Made by a program: the position numbers and the translations under genes. From CAVVSQ01 sp963848825 (GTDB lineage: Bacteria; Planctomycetota; Planctomycetia; Gemmatales; Gemmataceae), in assembly GCA_963848825.1 (NCBI GenBank), contig CAWKFA010000015.1, positions 1,674,001 through 1,738,000 on the forward strand: a stretch of DNA of 64,000 nt, in the 5' to 3' direction. Below are positions 37,641-49,041 of the stretch, piece by piece; position 1 is the first letter of the stretch, and each line of letters begins with the position of its first letter. The notes beneath the pieces are model-generated. The model was not told where the DNA came from and searched no databases. It worked only from the letters and a program-made list of their open reading frames with translations.

Positions 37641-38387
37641 TCAGGCGTGCGCCAGGACCGCGACAATGATTGTTGCCGGCCTCAAGGCCTTTAGTGCCTT
37701 GGTGACCTCATTTACGGTCGCGCCGGTGGTTAGAACGTCATCCACCAGCAGTATAGTTTTGCCAGCTAATTGGTAGCGCGTACGTGCCCGGAAGGCGCCA
37801 TGAACATTTTCGCGACGGGCGGCGCGGGAAGCTTGCTGTGATTGCTGTGGGGTTCTGCGCAATCTGCGGACACAATGAGGATAACACGGGATTTGCAGGC
37901 TCTTAGCGAGGCAGCGCGCGAAGATTTCGCTTTGGTTGAAACCTCGCTCCCAGTAACGGCGCGTCCAGTGCAATGGCACCGGCACGACAACTTGGGGCTT
38001 CAGTGCCCGCAAACGCGGCGCCAAACGCTCTGCCCAAAGGCGGCCCAAGATTTCAGCGAAGGGTTCGGCTCGGTTATCCTTGATGCGCAAGATCGCGTCG
38101 CGCAACACGCCCTGATAAGGCCCGAGGCGCAGTGCGCGATCGAAAGCGTAGCCTTCTTTTTTGCACGTTGGGCAACCCTCTTCCAGGTTCATGTAAGGCC
38201 CGACGGTGCCGCCGCAGCGCGGACAGGACTCGTGCGGGTCCGTGGTTAGCGCTTCTTCGCACCGCCCGCAAAGCCGTTTGGCGTTTTCCGGAATGAGGAA
38301 ACCACATAGCCAGCAGTTATTGGGAAATAGCAGACCGAGGAAGCCATCTTTGCACCAATTGAGCCATTGAAGTTTTCCTGCAGTCAC
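37641..38387 (-). CDS. comF: ComF family phosphoribosyltransferase-like protein
   Basis: A 248-aa cytoplasmic protein. Four CxxC pairs (CWLC, CGRC, CPRC, CPTC) in the first 75 residues form zinc ribbons. The rest is a type I phosphoribosyltransferase fold with KPQVVVPVPLHWTRRYWERGFNQSE and the PRPP loop ILLVDDVLTTGATVNE. ComF proteins take part in uptake and processing of transforming DNA; in many bacteria the exact role is unclear. No other competence gene is adjacent. The frame is intact. Confidence 0.9.
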   Translation of the reverse strand: MTAGKLQWLNWCKDGFLGLLFPNNCWLCGFLIPENAKRLCGRCEEALTTDPHESCPRCGGTVGPYMNLEEGCPTCKKEGYAFDRALRLGPYQGVLRDAILRIKDNRAEPFAEILGRLWAERLAPRLRALKPQVVVPVPLHWTRRYWERGFNQSEIFARCLAKSLQIPCYPHCVRRLRRTPQQSQQASRAARRENVHGAFRARTRYQLAGKTILLVDDVLTTGATVNEVTKALKALRPATIIVAVLAHA

Positions 38388-38510
38388 CGCTAACTCCGCC
38401 GGTATTTATCAGGTCTCGAGCTGAGCCGCCAGGACGGAATAACCTGCTCATCATCCCAGAGCAGGGCCAATTATTTTGTGCCCCCAGCCATTATCCTGTA
38501 AAAAAGAACT

Positions 38511-40373
38511 ATGTCTAGCATTCCCGAGTTGCTGCGCCAGGCTACCCATTGCCATCACACAGGCGCCCTGGCGCAAGCCGAAGCCATCTATCGGCAAGTG
38601 ATCGAGATCGAGCCGGGCAACGCCGACGTCTATCATCTGTTAGGCGTTCTTATTCATCAAATGGGGCGCACCAGGGATGGGCAACTCCTCCTTCGCCAGG
38701 CGGTCGCCATCAAGCCCGAAGCGGCTGACATCCACTACAACCTGGGCATCACTCTTCTGAGTACGGGGAACATCACGGAGGCCGGTTCATGTTTTCAGCG
38801 CGTGGTGTTGCTGGATCCCGGCCATGTCGGTGCGCAGATCAACCTTGGCAACACTTTCCTGCATCAGGCGCAACCGGAACGGGCAAGTGCCTGTTATCAA
38901 CAAGTATTGCTACTCAATCCTCGCCATGCCTTTGCCCATTTTAGCCTGGGCTGTGCCTATAGAGATCAAGGGTTGTTGGACGAGGCAATTCAAAGTTATC
39001 GCGAGGCATTGTCGATCGAACCTGGCAACTCCTATGCGCATTACGACCTTGGCCTACTTCTTGCTCAGCGTGGCCAAATTGATGAGGCGGCCGACTGCTT
39101 TCGGCAAACCTTGCACTTCGAACCCCTCCATGCCGATGCCCTCGTCAACCTGGGCATGGTGCTTCGCGTGCAGGGTAACGTCCTCGAAGCCATCCAGTGC
39201 TTCCAGGATGTCCTGCGGCGGCACCCGGATCATGCCGACCTCTATAACTTTCTCGGTATTTGCCACATTGACCTCGGGCAGCATGCTGAAGCCACCGAAT
39301 ATTTTCAAGATGCGGTGCGCATCAATCCTATACATCCCTTCGCCTGGTGCAACCTTGGCAACGCCCTGGTGGGACGAGGGAAATTGCTGGAGGCAAGCCA
39401 AAGCTTCGAGGCGGCGCTGGCGGTTGAACCCGAGAGCAAATTGGCCCTTTATAATCGGGCCCTGCTGCGTCTTCGAGAAAGGGACTTCGCTCGTGGCTGG
39501 CCAGGTTTCGAGCAGCGCTGGGCGCAGGCCGGCGTGGTGCCACGCTCTTTTGAAAAGCCGGGCTGGGACGGCTCGCCGCTCGCGGGAAAAACCATCTTCG
39601 TTTATGCCGAACAAGGCTTCGGGGATACCTTTCAGTTCGTGCGTTATATACCTTTCGTCAAAGCTCGTGGTGGCAGGGTCGTGTTTGAGTGTCCGCCGGC
39701 CCTCTATCGGTTGCTGAGTAGTTTTAAAGACATCGATGAACTCATTGTCGCCGGGGCAACAGTGCCTTCCTTCGACGTGCAGATAGCGCTTATGAGTCTG
39801 CCGGGAGTCTTGAGCCCTACGTTGACAACAATTCCTGCGGAGGTGCCTTACTTGCGGCCGGCGCCGCGTCTTGTAGAGGATTGGGGCCAGGCCCTGACGG
39901 CGCTCCGGGGCCTCAGGGTCGGCATCGCCTGGCAAGGTAATCCAAAAATGCCAGGAGACCGATTTCGTTCCATACCTCTGAAGCATTTCGAATGTTTGGC
40001 GGACGTGAACGGTGTATGCCTTGTCAGCCTTCAGAAGAAGAATGAGCAGTTAACTTCTTGGAGCGGGCGAACGTTGATTGTCGACCTGAGCAAAGGCCTG
40101 GTCGATTTTGCCGACACTGCCGCGGTGATGAGAAATCTTGATCTGGTAATTAGTTCGTGCACGTCGATTTGCCATCTGGCGGGTGCACTGGGGGTCCCGG
40201 TCTGGACTGCGCTGCAGTTCGTGCCGGATTGGCGCTGGCAAACAGACCGGCTGGACAGCCCCTGGTATCCAACCATGCGCCTTTTTCGTCAACCCAGGCC
40301 AGGAGACTGGGAGTCGGTGTTTGAACAAATGGCGCAGGCTTTAGCCCTGCTGTGCCAGGGTGCTGGCCATTGA
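38511..40373 (+). CDS. TPR protein with C-terminal glycosyltransferase-like domain
   Basis: A 620-aa protein. About nine tetratricopeptide repeats fill residues 7-330 (for example ADIHYNLGITLLSTGNITEA, SYAHYDLGLLLAQRGQIDEA). The C-terminal 270 residues resemble the glycosyltransferase 9/41-like domain found on such TPR proteins. Blocks are FVYAEQGFGDTFQFVRYIPF, LRVGIAWQGNPKMPGDRFRS, SSCTSICHLAGALGVPVWTAL and SPWYPTMRLFRQPRPGDW. The latter blocks hold the likely sugar-nucleotide site. Protein or envelope glycosylation is inferred. There is no signal peptide. It is divergent from comF with about 120 bp between them. The frame is intact. Confidence 0.85.
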   Translation: MSSIPELLRQATHCHHTGALAQAEAIYRQVIEIEPGNADVYHLLGVLIHQMGRTRDGQLLLRQAVAIKPEAADIHYNLGITLLSTGNITEAGSCFQRVVLLDPGHVGAQINLGNTFLHQAQPERASACYQQVLLLNPRHAFAHFSLGCAYRDQGLLDEAIQSYREALSIEPGNSYAHYDLGLLLAQRGQIDEAADCFRQTLHFEPLHADALVNLGMVLRVQGNVLEAIQCFQDVLRRHPDHADLYNFLGICHIDLGQHAEATEYFQDAVRINPIHPFAWCNLGNALVGRGKLLEASQSFEAALAVEPESKLALYNRALLRLRERDFARGWPGFEQRWAQAGVVPRSFEKPGWDGSPLAGKTIFVYAEQGFGDTFQFVRYIPFVKARGGRVVFECPPALYRLLSSFKDIDELIVAGATVPSFDVQIALMSLPGVLSPTLTTIPAEVPYLRPAPRLVEDWGQALTALRGLRVGIAWQGNPKMPGDRFRSIPLKHFECLADVNGVCLVSLQKKNEQLTSWSGRTLIVDLSKGLVDFADTAAVMRNLDLVISSCTSICHLAGALGVPVWTALQFVPDWRWQTDRLDSPWYPTMRLFRQPRPGDWESVFEQMAQALALLCQGAGH

Positions 40374-40392
40374 GCTGGCGCAATGTTTCGCG

Positions 40393-41286
40393 TCACGCGG
40401 CCCTGGGAATCAACGGAGTGCCACAGGCGCGTTCGAGGGCGGCTGCCGGGGCCCGGTGAGGCAGGACCAGCGATTGCGGCGCGATGAAAAAGGAATGCTC
40501 GAGTGCGAAGCGGCCGCGTAGGTCAGCATGACTGAGCGCATCCGTGAAGGCTAGCCAGGCGGACCCGGGGGGGAAATGCCAAAAGCGTTTCGGAGCGCGC
40601 TCCTGGAAATGCTCGTTTGTTTTGAGGAAATGGTGGAGCCGCAACATGAAACGGTCGTAGATTGTTCGTTCGCCGCTGCCGGGTTGAAAGATGCTCAGTA
40701 AACCCTGTCCGAAACGTGAGGCCCAACCTTCGCTAAATATGTTGGGCAAGCCAAGCTCATGGCCGTATTGCGAGAGCAATTGTTCAAAGGTCTGCGAGGT
40801 GACCCAGACGCGCGGATCAGTGGGGTGCAGGTTCACGTAGAGGCGCAAGATGCGATACCCCTGGGTCGGCCGCGATGGAAAGGCGTCAATGTGGAGCAGA
40901 TCGTTGCGCGCGGTCAAACGTAGCTTGCGGGTTGCTTCTTCCTCGGGACGGTAACTCACGCGATCAGGCCGCCAGTTCATGGCGTAACTGGGGAGCATGC
41001 TGCGCAGCCAGTCACGCGCGCGGTCGGAAAATGTCTTCATGATCGAGGGAAGTTGGCCGTCAGGCGTCGGATTGGCGCCGCCGGTGAGTGCCCCGGTCTG
41101 GGGGTTGTAACTAATGTTTTTTTTGGACGAATCCAGCCGCTGGTCCAGAAGAAAGTCCCGATCTTTACCCTCCGGCAACGAGAAGGGGCATGGCGAAAAG
41201 GTGAGCAATTCACCCTGTTCCAACCGGGCTGCCACGCTCGGTTCACTCTCCCGCGGCTGGAGATGTGGCAGAAGAACTGGTTCCAT
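40393..41286 (-). CDS. Putative Kdo hydroxylase (KdoO-like dioxygenase)
   Basis: About 297 aa. The segment LLHIDAFPSRPTQGYRILRLYVNLHPTDPRVWVTSQTFEQLL resembles KdoO, the Fe(II)/2-oxoglutarate-dependent enzyme that hydroxylates 3-deoxy-D-manno-octulosonate in lipopolysaccharide. HID would supply two metal ligands; a distal His (SHADLRGRFALEHSFF region) could supply the third. The C-terminal QSLVLPHRAPAAALERACG also fits. Start 41286 has AGGAG about ten bases upstream; an ATG at 41337 lies earlier. It would act on the inner-membrane or cytoplasmic face during LPS core assembly (family knowledge). No other LPS gene is adjacent except the TPR-glycosyltransferase. Confidence 0.65.
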   Translation of the reverse strand: MEPVLLPHLQPRESEPSVAARLEQGELLTFSPCPFSLPEGKDRDFLLDQRLDSSKKNISYNPQTGALTGGANPTPDGQLPSIMKTFSDRARDWLRSMLPSYAMNWRPDRVSYRPEEEATRKLRLTARNDLLHIDAFPSRPTQGYRILRLYVNLHPTDPRVWVTSQTFEQLLSQYGHELGLPNIFSEGWASRFGQGLLSIFQPGSGERTIYDRFMLRLHHFLKTNEHFQERAPKRFWHFPPGSAWLAFTDALSHADLRGRFALEHSFFIAPQSLVLPHRAPAAALERACGTPLIPRAA

Positions 41287-41489
41287 GTTCGTTCGCTCCT
41301 GCATGGCTAGTCGGAGAGGTGTCATCGAGGTGATCAAATCGCCTGGCCGAATTCGTAGGGTAGCTTAAGCGAACTCGCGTTGACTCGACCCGCAGCTGCA
41401 AGCATTCGTGCATCAGCAGGCGATCCCTGGACCCACCAGTAGATGTAAAACGTGGTGGGCCAGCGTCCACCCACTTACAAGTTATTGGC

Positions 41490-43171
41490 TCAGGCAACCA
41501 GCGCGGTGGCCAGTTGCGGCGCTGGCACAATCTCGGCGGCGGGCAGGGTTAGTACGAAGCGTGTGAGATCGTGATGACGTCCGTCAAAGCGGACCTCGCC
41601 GCCCTGCTGGCGTGCCAGTCTCCAGGCACTGGATAAGCCAAATCCTCGACCCCGACCGGCGCTGCGCCCCGAATAAAACGGATCGAATAGATGTTCCAAG
41701 TTGCCGGGCGTGGCCCCGGCCCGTTATCCTCAACAATAAGCTTCAAGGTACCGTCGCCATTTTCGACGCGGACGCCCGCCCAGCCTGCGGGCGGCGCGGC
41801 CTCGATGGCGTTGCGTAGCATGCCGCCTAGCGCGGTGCGTATCTGGCCGGCGTCGATATGAAGGCCCCAATGCGCGGGCGGTTCGGTGCAAACCAAATTC
41901 ACCTGTTTTTGGCGGGCTACCTCGCGCAGCGATTCGCTTACCTCATGTAAGAGTGCACCCGCGGGTACAAGCTGGCGGTGAGCGGCAGGAGGCCGGGCAA
42001 ACTGCATGAGGTCGGTCAGCACGAGATGGATGCGCTGCGTCTGGCCGATGATGGCCTCGAGCGGACGAGTAAACTTGGCTTTGAGGTCATCGAGCAGGGC
42101 CGCCGGCGACGTTTCCTCGGCGAGCGTCTCCTCGGCCGATTGCAGTTGCTTGAGCAGGTACTGGGCCTGGCCGGAGATTACCGCCAACGGATTATTGATC
42201 TCGTGACCTGCGCCGGCCGCCAATTCGGCGAGGGCAGAGAGCTTGAGCGTTTGCAAACGTTCCTTTTCTGACTTGCAGTGCTCTTCAAGGGCTTTTTGCA
42301 GTTGATCGAGTTCTTGCTGGAGTCGTTCGACCCAGGCAGCGTCGTTTTGTTTGCGATTGTCGAGCGCCAGGCGTAACAGGTCTTTCAAGTAGGGATGCTG
42401 GGTGGGAGGTTCCCAGATTTGAAGGGGCGGCGCGGGCATATTCTCGACAAGCACATCAATGTCGGATGCCGTCATGCCCAGTTCGATGCGCAAGCCCTCG
42501 ACGTCGTCGCCGACCGAGAGACCAAGGCCGCCATCTTTTTGCTGGACCAGGGCCACGGCCAACTGTACGACGCGGAACAGTATTGGATCGGCCCCGAGCT
42601 TTTCCACGATACTGGCATGTAGGCCAAGATTGCCGATGACGACGGCAAGCCACGCGGGCAATCGCCACCAGCGCGCCAGGCGCCGTGTGATCGCGGTGTG
42701 GTCGAGTCCCCAGGCATTTTGTTGCCAGGAAGGCCGCTGACTTTGTGCCAGGAACCCGGTCAATTGCGTTCCATCAAGAGCGGCCAAGGCTAACCAGCCC
42801 AGCGGTGCCAGCATGCCCGCGAGGAAGGCGCGTTCGGCTGAACTACCAATTCTGGCGGCGATGACCTCGGCGACCATGGCCTGTCGTGCGCAGAACGACT
42901 GGACACGCGCGGGACCGCCTTGGCCCCAATCGACGCACGGACCATGGCTCGTACTTACCCAGGTCAGTGCCTTTTCCAGGACGGAGGTATGTTGGAGCAG
43001 GGAGATAAAAGAATTGTCGGCGGCGGAGCGCGCCAGGAGCAGTACCAGCCCCGGGTCGAAGCGAACTTCCGACCAAACCGAAGCGGCATCCGGCCTGGTC
43101 AGCCCCACCAGCGAATTGGCGCAGGGCAAAATCCAGGGCAAATCAACAGCGGCCTCGCCCAGTGCCTTCAT
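41490..43171 (-). CDS. HDOD-domain sensor histidine kinase (one frameshift)
   Basis: About 560 aa when a missing base in the C4 run at 41714-41717 is restored. The first about 230 residues look like an HDOD domain (helical, FLAGMLAPLGWLALAAL, AITRRLARWWRLPAWLAVVI), seen in signalling proteins. A coiled coil follows (VERLQQELDQLQKALEEHCKSEKERLQ). Then comes a histidine-kinase core: H box LAAGAGHEINNPLAVISGQ, N box GMLRNAIEAAPP, G1 VEDNGPG, and after the break G2 GRGFGLSSAWRLARQQGG. There is no membrane segment, so it is cytoplasmic. The response-regulator gene lies immediately upstream, but a terminator separates them. Confidence 0.82.
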
Positions 43172-43179
43172 AAGAGATG

Positions 43180-43253
43180 ACCAATGAAAGAAAAACAGAA
43201 AGCGATGAGCGAGTCGTGGCGGACGTACCGTCACGCCTCACTCATCGCTTGCA
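43180..43253 (-). terminator. Intrinsic terminator after the HTH-receiver gene
   Basis: A 23-bp stem with three mismatches (43199-43221 and 43231-43253, AAGCGATGAG... / ...CTCATCGCTT) is followed on the minus strand by TCTGTTTTTCTTTC. It begins 9 nt after the regulator's stop and ends just before the histidine-kinase start, so the kinase probably has its own promoter or depends on read-through. Confidence 0.8.
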
Positions 43254-43261
43254 GCGTTTCC

Positions 43262-43849
43262 TTAGGCCGTGGTGGTGTCCATCGTCTCGATTTCCATGAG
43301 CGAACACATCCGGTCGATAAGTTCTTCGATCTCGAATGGTTTGTGCAGGAAATCGTCGGCACCGGACAGGCGCAAGTCCTGGATCTTGTCTTCCTCGATC
43401 ATGCCGCTGATGCAGAGGATGCGAACATCCTCGAGCGTGGTATCGGCGCGGACGCGATGGCAAACTTCTTTGCCATTGATATCCGGCAACATGACATCCA
43501 GAACGATGAGGTCGGGCCGATATTCCTTGACCATCATCCCGGCATCGAAGCCGGTCGTGGCCACGCGAACTTCGAAACGGCCATCCTCTTCCAGGACCTT
43601 GGTCATCAACTCCACCAACTCGACGTCGTCGTCGACCAGGAGTACTTTACGTTTGCCGCTTTCCAGGGCGTCCGTCGGAATGCCGTTGTCCTTCATAAAC
43701 TTGTACAGCATTTCGCGGGGAATGCGACGGAACCGGGATCCGGGGACCCGGAAGCCCTTCAGTTGCCCGTTGTCAAAGCAACGGATAATGGTTTGCTGGG
43801 AGACCTTGCAGATTTTGGCGGCTTCGCCGGTCGTGAAAACAGTCTTCAT
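43262..43849 (-). CDS. Response regulator with N-terminal excisionase/MerR-type helix-turn-helix
   Basis: A 195-aa protein. Residues 1-58 form a small DNA-binding domain (TTGEAAKICKVSQQTIIRCFDNGQLKGFRVPGSRFRRIPREML), the excisionase/MerR fold. Residues 68-190 are a receiver domain: acidic pair in LLVDDDVEL, phospho-acceptor Asp in LIVLDVMLP, and the conserved Lys in HKPFEI. The order, DNA-binding domain before receiver, is the reverse of most response regulators. The start at 43849 (MKTVFTT) is preferred over 43861. The HDOD kinase downstream is a plausible partner. A strong terminator follows. Confidence 0.88.
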   Translation of the reverse strand: MKTVFTTGEAAKICKVSQQTIIRCFDNGQLKGFRVPGSRFRRIPREMLYKFMKDNGIPTDALESGKRKVLLVDDDVELVELMTKVLEEDGRFEVRVATTGFDAGMMVKEYRPDLIVLDVMLPDINGKEVCHRVRADTTLEDVRILCISGMIEEDKIQDLRLSGADDFLHKPFEIEELIDRMCSLMEIETMDTTTA

Positions 43850-44342
43850 GGGTTCGTCCACCCTTCACTGGCGCTGTGCCAGTCACACGAGTGCGGTTCC
43901 CCGAGCTTCTTCCCGAAAGAAGGCGGCGAACCGAAATCATCCTTGATTTTGCCTCTGTCGATTCCAAACGGTGTCAGCTCAAATCGCCCCGGATACCGAC
44001 CGTAACTGGATCCTCTGTAACATGGATCATCTGCAATTAGCAGTCGCCGAGAAGATTTACCAATCTTGCCGACGATTAGGATTATAACGGCCCGCCAAAT
44101 CGTGTCAACGCGACTTGGCAAGAAGCCAAATTCCTAACTCCTTACGACATAATATTTTCTGGCGATGGCCTTAAATATATTCTCTAAAGGTGAATACTTT
44201 GCTGGTTGGGGATTGTTGCCCCTATGGTCCCAAATTACGATTATCACGGTCCAGAGAAGGCTTTCCTGTCTTGCCTCTCTTTATCGGAATACCAAATCGG
44301 ATTCTTCGAGACTTTTTCCCGGAATTGCCTGACCAGAGATGT
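43850..44342. other. Intergenic region between mnmG and the HTH-receiver gene
   Basis: About 490 bp without a convincing gene. The part from about 44120 to 44300 is more AT-rich than its surroundings (runs such as AATATATTCTC), so promoters for the minus-strand regulator are likely in this region. I see no RNA gene or clear terminator for mnmG. Confidence 0.45.
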
Positions 44343-46186
<1,844 letters not shown>

Positions 46187-46459
46187 AGTTGGGTCACCAT
46201 TCAGCCGACTTTTTTCCGCCTGCGTGCACTACTGTGGGCGAACCTTCCAGCCGCCATCACATGATACGGTTTCCGCAAATGGACTTAATTAGGCCGCCGC
46301 GATAATTATATACGAGCTTTTTACCCATTTCTCAATTAGATCCGAGAGAAATGAGGGGGCCAACGACGTATACAGTCGCCTTCCGAACGCCCACCGTCTA
46401 AAACACTGGTATCGGAACCCTAACACTTTTGGGATCGGTCCTTTGGACGATGTCGCTAC
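46187..46459. promoter_or_regulatory. Divergent promoter region of mnmG and the phosphohexomutase
   Basis: About 270 bp between divergent starts, AT-rich at 46280-46340 (GATAATTATATACGAGC). It should contain both promoters; I cannot fix -35/-10 boxes with confidence. Confidence 0.4.
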
Positions 46460-48418
46460 ATGGCTAACGAGGTTTCACGACCTTCGCTACCTTATAAAGG
46501 CAACCGAATTATGGATCTTCTCCAGCAAGCTCTGGACGGCTTTCTAACCATTGATGCCGACCCGGGTCTCAAGAATCAGGCGGCGCAGAACTTACGCCGC
46601 TGGTTGTCTGCACCTGAGTTCGGTGGTTACCGTCCCCAACTCGAGTGGCTCATTCAAACGAAACAGTTTGCTGGCTTACTGGACCGGTTTTACCAGGTTA
46701 TGCCGTTTGGCACGGGTGGCCGGCGCGGGGCGGTGGGGGTTGGGCCGAACCGTATGAATCCCTGGACGCTGGGGGCATCCGTCGAGGGCCATTGCGAGTA
46801 TCTGAAGGAGCGTTTTCCCGGCAGCGCTCCCTTGCGTGTCGTGTTGGCCTATGACGTGCGCCGGTTCGAAGACCAGAAGAAGAATTACAACCCCGACCTA
46901 CCCAATCCCGTACTGCACCTAACGAGCCGCGACCTGGCCGTGCAGGCCGCGCGAACCTATGCTGCCAACGGCATCCAGGCCTTTATCTTGCCCGAAGGCA
47001 GCACGCGCTACCTGGCCACTCCGGAATTATCGTTTACCATTCGCCTTCTTGGGGCTCACGGTGGCCTGAACATTTCCGCGTCCCACAACCCGCCCGATGA
47101 TAACGGCGGCAAATTCTACGATGAGCGAGGCGGTCAGCCCGTGCCGCCGGATGATCAAATCATGGCGGACCTCGCCAATCAAGTTGACATCATCAAGGAG
47201 TTGCCCTGGTCCGACGCGGTTCGTCTGGGCAAAATTAAGTTCCTCGACGATGTTCCTCACAAGGCGTACATCGAGCTATCTTGCCAGCAGGCGCTCGGTA
47301 GCCCCCCTCGCTTCGATGAATTGCTCGTCGTCTACACGCCCCTTCATGGCGTTGGCTCCATGACTGCGCTGGAAACCCTGGTCAAGCAGGGCTACCGTGT
47401 CCGAACCGTCGCGGAACAGCTAGAACCCAATGGCCTCTTTCCGAACGTAACGCAAACGCCCAATCCGGAAGTCCCGGCCTCCATGGACAAGGCTCAGGCG
47501 CTGGCTGAGGAAATAGGCGCTGACCTGGTCCTGGCTACCGACCCCGACGCTGACCGAATCGGCGGGATGATTCCGGAGAAAGGCGGGCGGACCTTCCGCT
47601 TTTTGGATGGCAATACGCTGGCGGCCTTGCTGACACATTTCAAACTGGCGAAGCTCAGCGAGGCCGGCCACATGCCGCGGAACCCGATCGTGGTCAAGAC
47701 TCTGGTGTCGACCGGCCTTATTGCCCGCATTGCCCGGCATTTCCAGGCGCAACTCGTCGAGAATCTCTTGGTCGGGTTCAAGTACATTGCCGAGGTCCTT
47801 GCTCAACTGGAACAACGCGGACAATATGAAGATGTGCGGGGCACGCCGGAAGATTTCATCATCGGCGCCGAGGAAAGTCACGGCATCTTGCTCACTTCCA
47901 AGATCAGAGACAAGGACGCCGCCGGGGCCGCTCTGCTTCTGGCGGAGCTGGCTCTCGACCAGAAACGACAGGGTCTAAGCGTGGTGGCTTACCTGGAAGG
48001 CATCGAGCGGAAATTTGGCTACTTTCGAAATGAGATACGCAATATCGCCAAGCCTGGCATCGAGGGCAAACAGGCCATGACGCGGATGCTCAATCGCCTG
48101 CGCACCGAGCCGCCGCGCGAGATCGGCGGTATGGCGGTTACGGCTTTTGATGATTTGCAGAATGAAGAAGGATGGATGGGGACCTTCAAGGGCGCTACCG
48201 ACAAAGCGGCCCGCAACTTTCTTTTCTTCACGCTCGGCGCTACCGCCCGGATCGCCATGCGTCCAAGCGGCACGGAGCCCAAGGCGAAGATTTATATAGA
48301 AGCTTGCAGTGACCCGTGCCCGGCCGGTACCTCCGCCACGGACTGGCAGGCTAGTTGCCGCGAGGTAAACGACCGCGTACACAAGCTTGCGGACGCCTTC
48401 CTGGCCATGGTCTCGTAG
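46460..48418 (+). CDS. Phosphoglucomutase/phosphomannomutase family protein
   Basis: A 652-aa cytoplasmic alpha-D-phosphohexomutase interconverting sugar 1- and 6-phosphates. Motifs in order: MPFGTGGRRGAVGVGPNRMN (substrate loop), active-site phosphoserine loop GLNISASHNPPDDNGGKFY (about residue 214), metal loop ATDPDADRIGG, sugar loop GAEESHGIL, and phosphate loop AMRPSGTEPKAKIYIE. The length is close to PGM2/YbbT-like members (about 580-650). The start may instead be the ATG at 46511 (MDLLQQ), which leaves the conserved N-terminus intact. The frame is intact. It feeds glycogen or envelope sugar synthesis (inference). Confidence 0.92.
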   Translation: MANEVSRPSLPYKGNRIMDLLQQALDGFLTIDADPGLKNQAAQNLRRWLSAPEFGGYRPQLEWLIQTKQFAGLLDRFYQVMPFGTGGRRGAVGVGPNRMNPWTLGASVEGHCEYLKERFPGSAPLRVVLAYDVRRFEDQKKNYNPDLPNPVLHLTSRDLAVQAARTYAANGIQAFILPEGSTRYLATPELSFTIRLLGAHGGLNISASHNPPDDNGGKFYDERGGQPVPPDDQIMADLANQVDIIKELPWSDAVRLGKIKFLDDVPHKAYIELSCQQALGSPPRFDELLVVYTPLHGVGSMTALETLVKQGYRVRTVAEQLEPNGLFPNVTQTPNPEVPASMDKAQALAEEIGADLVLATDPDADRIGGMIPEKGGRTFRFLDGNTLAALLTHFKLAKLSEAGHMPRNPIVVKTLVSTGLIARIARHFQAQLVENLLVGFKYIAEVLAQLEQRGQYEDVRGTPEDFIIGAEESHGILLTSKIRDKDAAGAALLLAELALDQKRQGLSVVAYLEGIERKFGYFRNEIRNIAKPGIEGKQAMTRMLNRLRTEPPREIGGMAVTAFDDLQNEEGWMGTFKGATDKAARNFLFFTLGATARIAMRPSGTEPKAKIYIEACSDPCPAGTSATDWQASCREVNDRVHKLADAFLAMVS

Positions 48419-48477
48419 TTCACGGTTGGACCGTACGCGGCGCAAGCGGTTGCGGGCGCGACGCGAGGGTGCCACGA

Positions 48478-49041
48478 TCAATCGGAATGTGATGCTATCT
48501 CGTTAGATGACTTGGCCAAAAGCTCGCGCAGGCTGACCAGGGTGTCGCGCAGATTTTCCTTGTATTCATCCGGGATTACGAGCAGCACGTGCTCCATACC
48601 GTTGGCGAATGCCGGAGCGAGGTTGGACTTGGCCAACCAATCGCGGGTGGTGGGATGAGGATAATTCGCCGCCGCCAGACAGGTCGCTCCCAGAACGAGC
48701 GCCATTTTGCCGGCGCCAAACACCCCGCCTAGTAGGCGGTCAAGGATTTCGAGGTCCGAAGCCTTTATGCCTTTGTACACCAGCCGGGTTGCCAGGAACA
48801 GGACAAGGTAAACCGCGAGAAAAACCAGCACGTACGCCACCACCTGGGCGATACGAGGGTCCGCGTCGCGCAACAGGTTATCCTGGCAGAGACGGCTTGC
48901 CGGTTCATTAAAGGCAACGGTGGCGAACAGGGCGATACCTAACGTGAGGATACGCGCGATCTGCCACAGGAAACCGCTGAAAAAACCAAGCAGAGCACCC
49001 AGGGCGATGATCGCAAGGAGGAGAGTATCAAGCCAGTACAT
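48478..49041 (-). CDS. CvpA family membrane protein
   Basis: A 187-aa inner-membrane protein of the colicin V production (CvpA) family. Four hydrophobic segments are seen: about 4-24 (LDTLLLAIIALGALLGFFSGF), 30-46, 65-90 (VVAYVLVFLAVYLVLFLATRLV) and 105-125. The family's short ASDLEILDRLLGGVFGAGKM segment follows the third helix. The C-terminus is soluble and helical. Start 49041 (MYWLDTLL) is preferred to 49122, as the first helix then begins at once. CvpA proteins are linked with envelope integrity and biofilm formation in other bacteria. It converges on the phosphohexomutase gene. Confidence 0.85.
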   Translation of the reverse strand: MYWLDTLLLAIIALGALLGFFSGFLWQIARILTLGIALFATVAFNEPASRLCQDNLLRDADPRIAQVVAYVLVFLAVYLVLFLATRLVYKGIKASDLEILDRLLGGVFGAGKMALVLGATCLAAANYPHPTTRDWLAKSNLAPAFANGMEHVLLVIPDEYKENLRDTLVSLRELLAKSSNEIASHSD

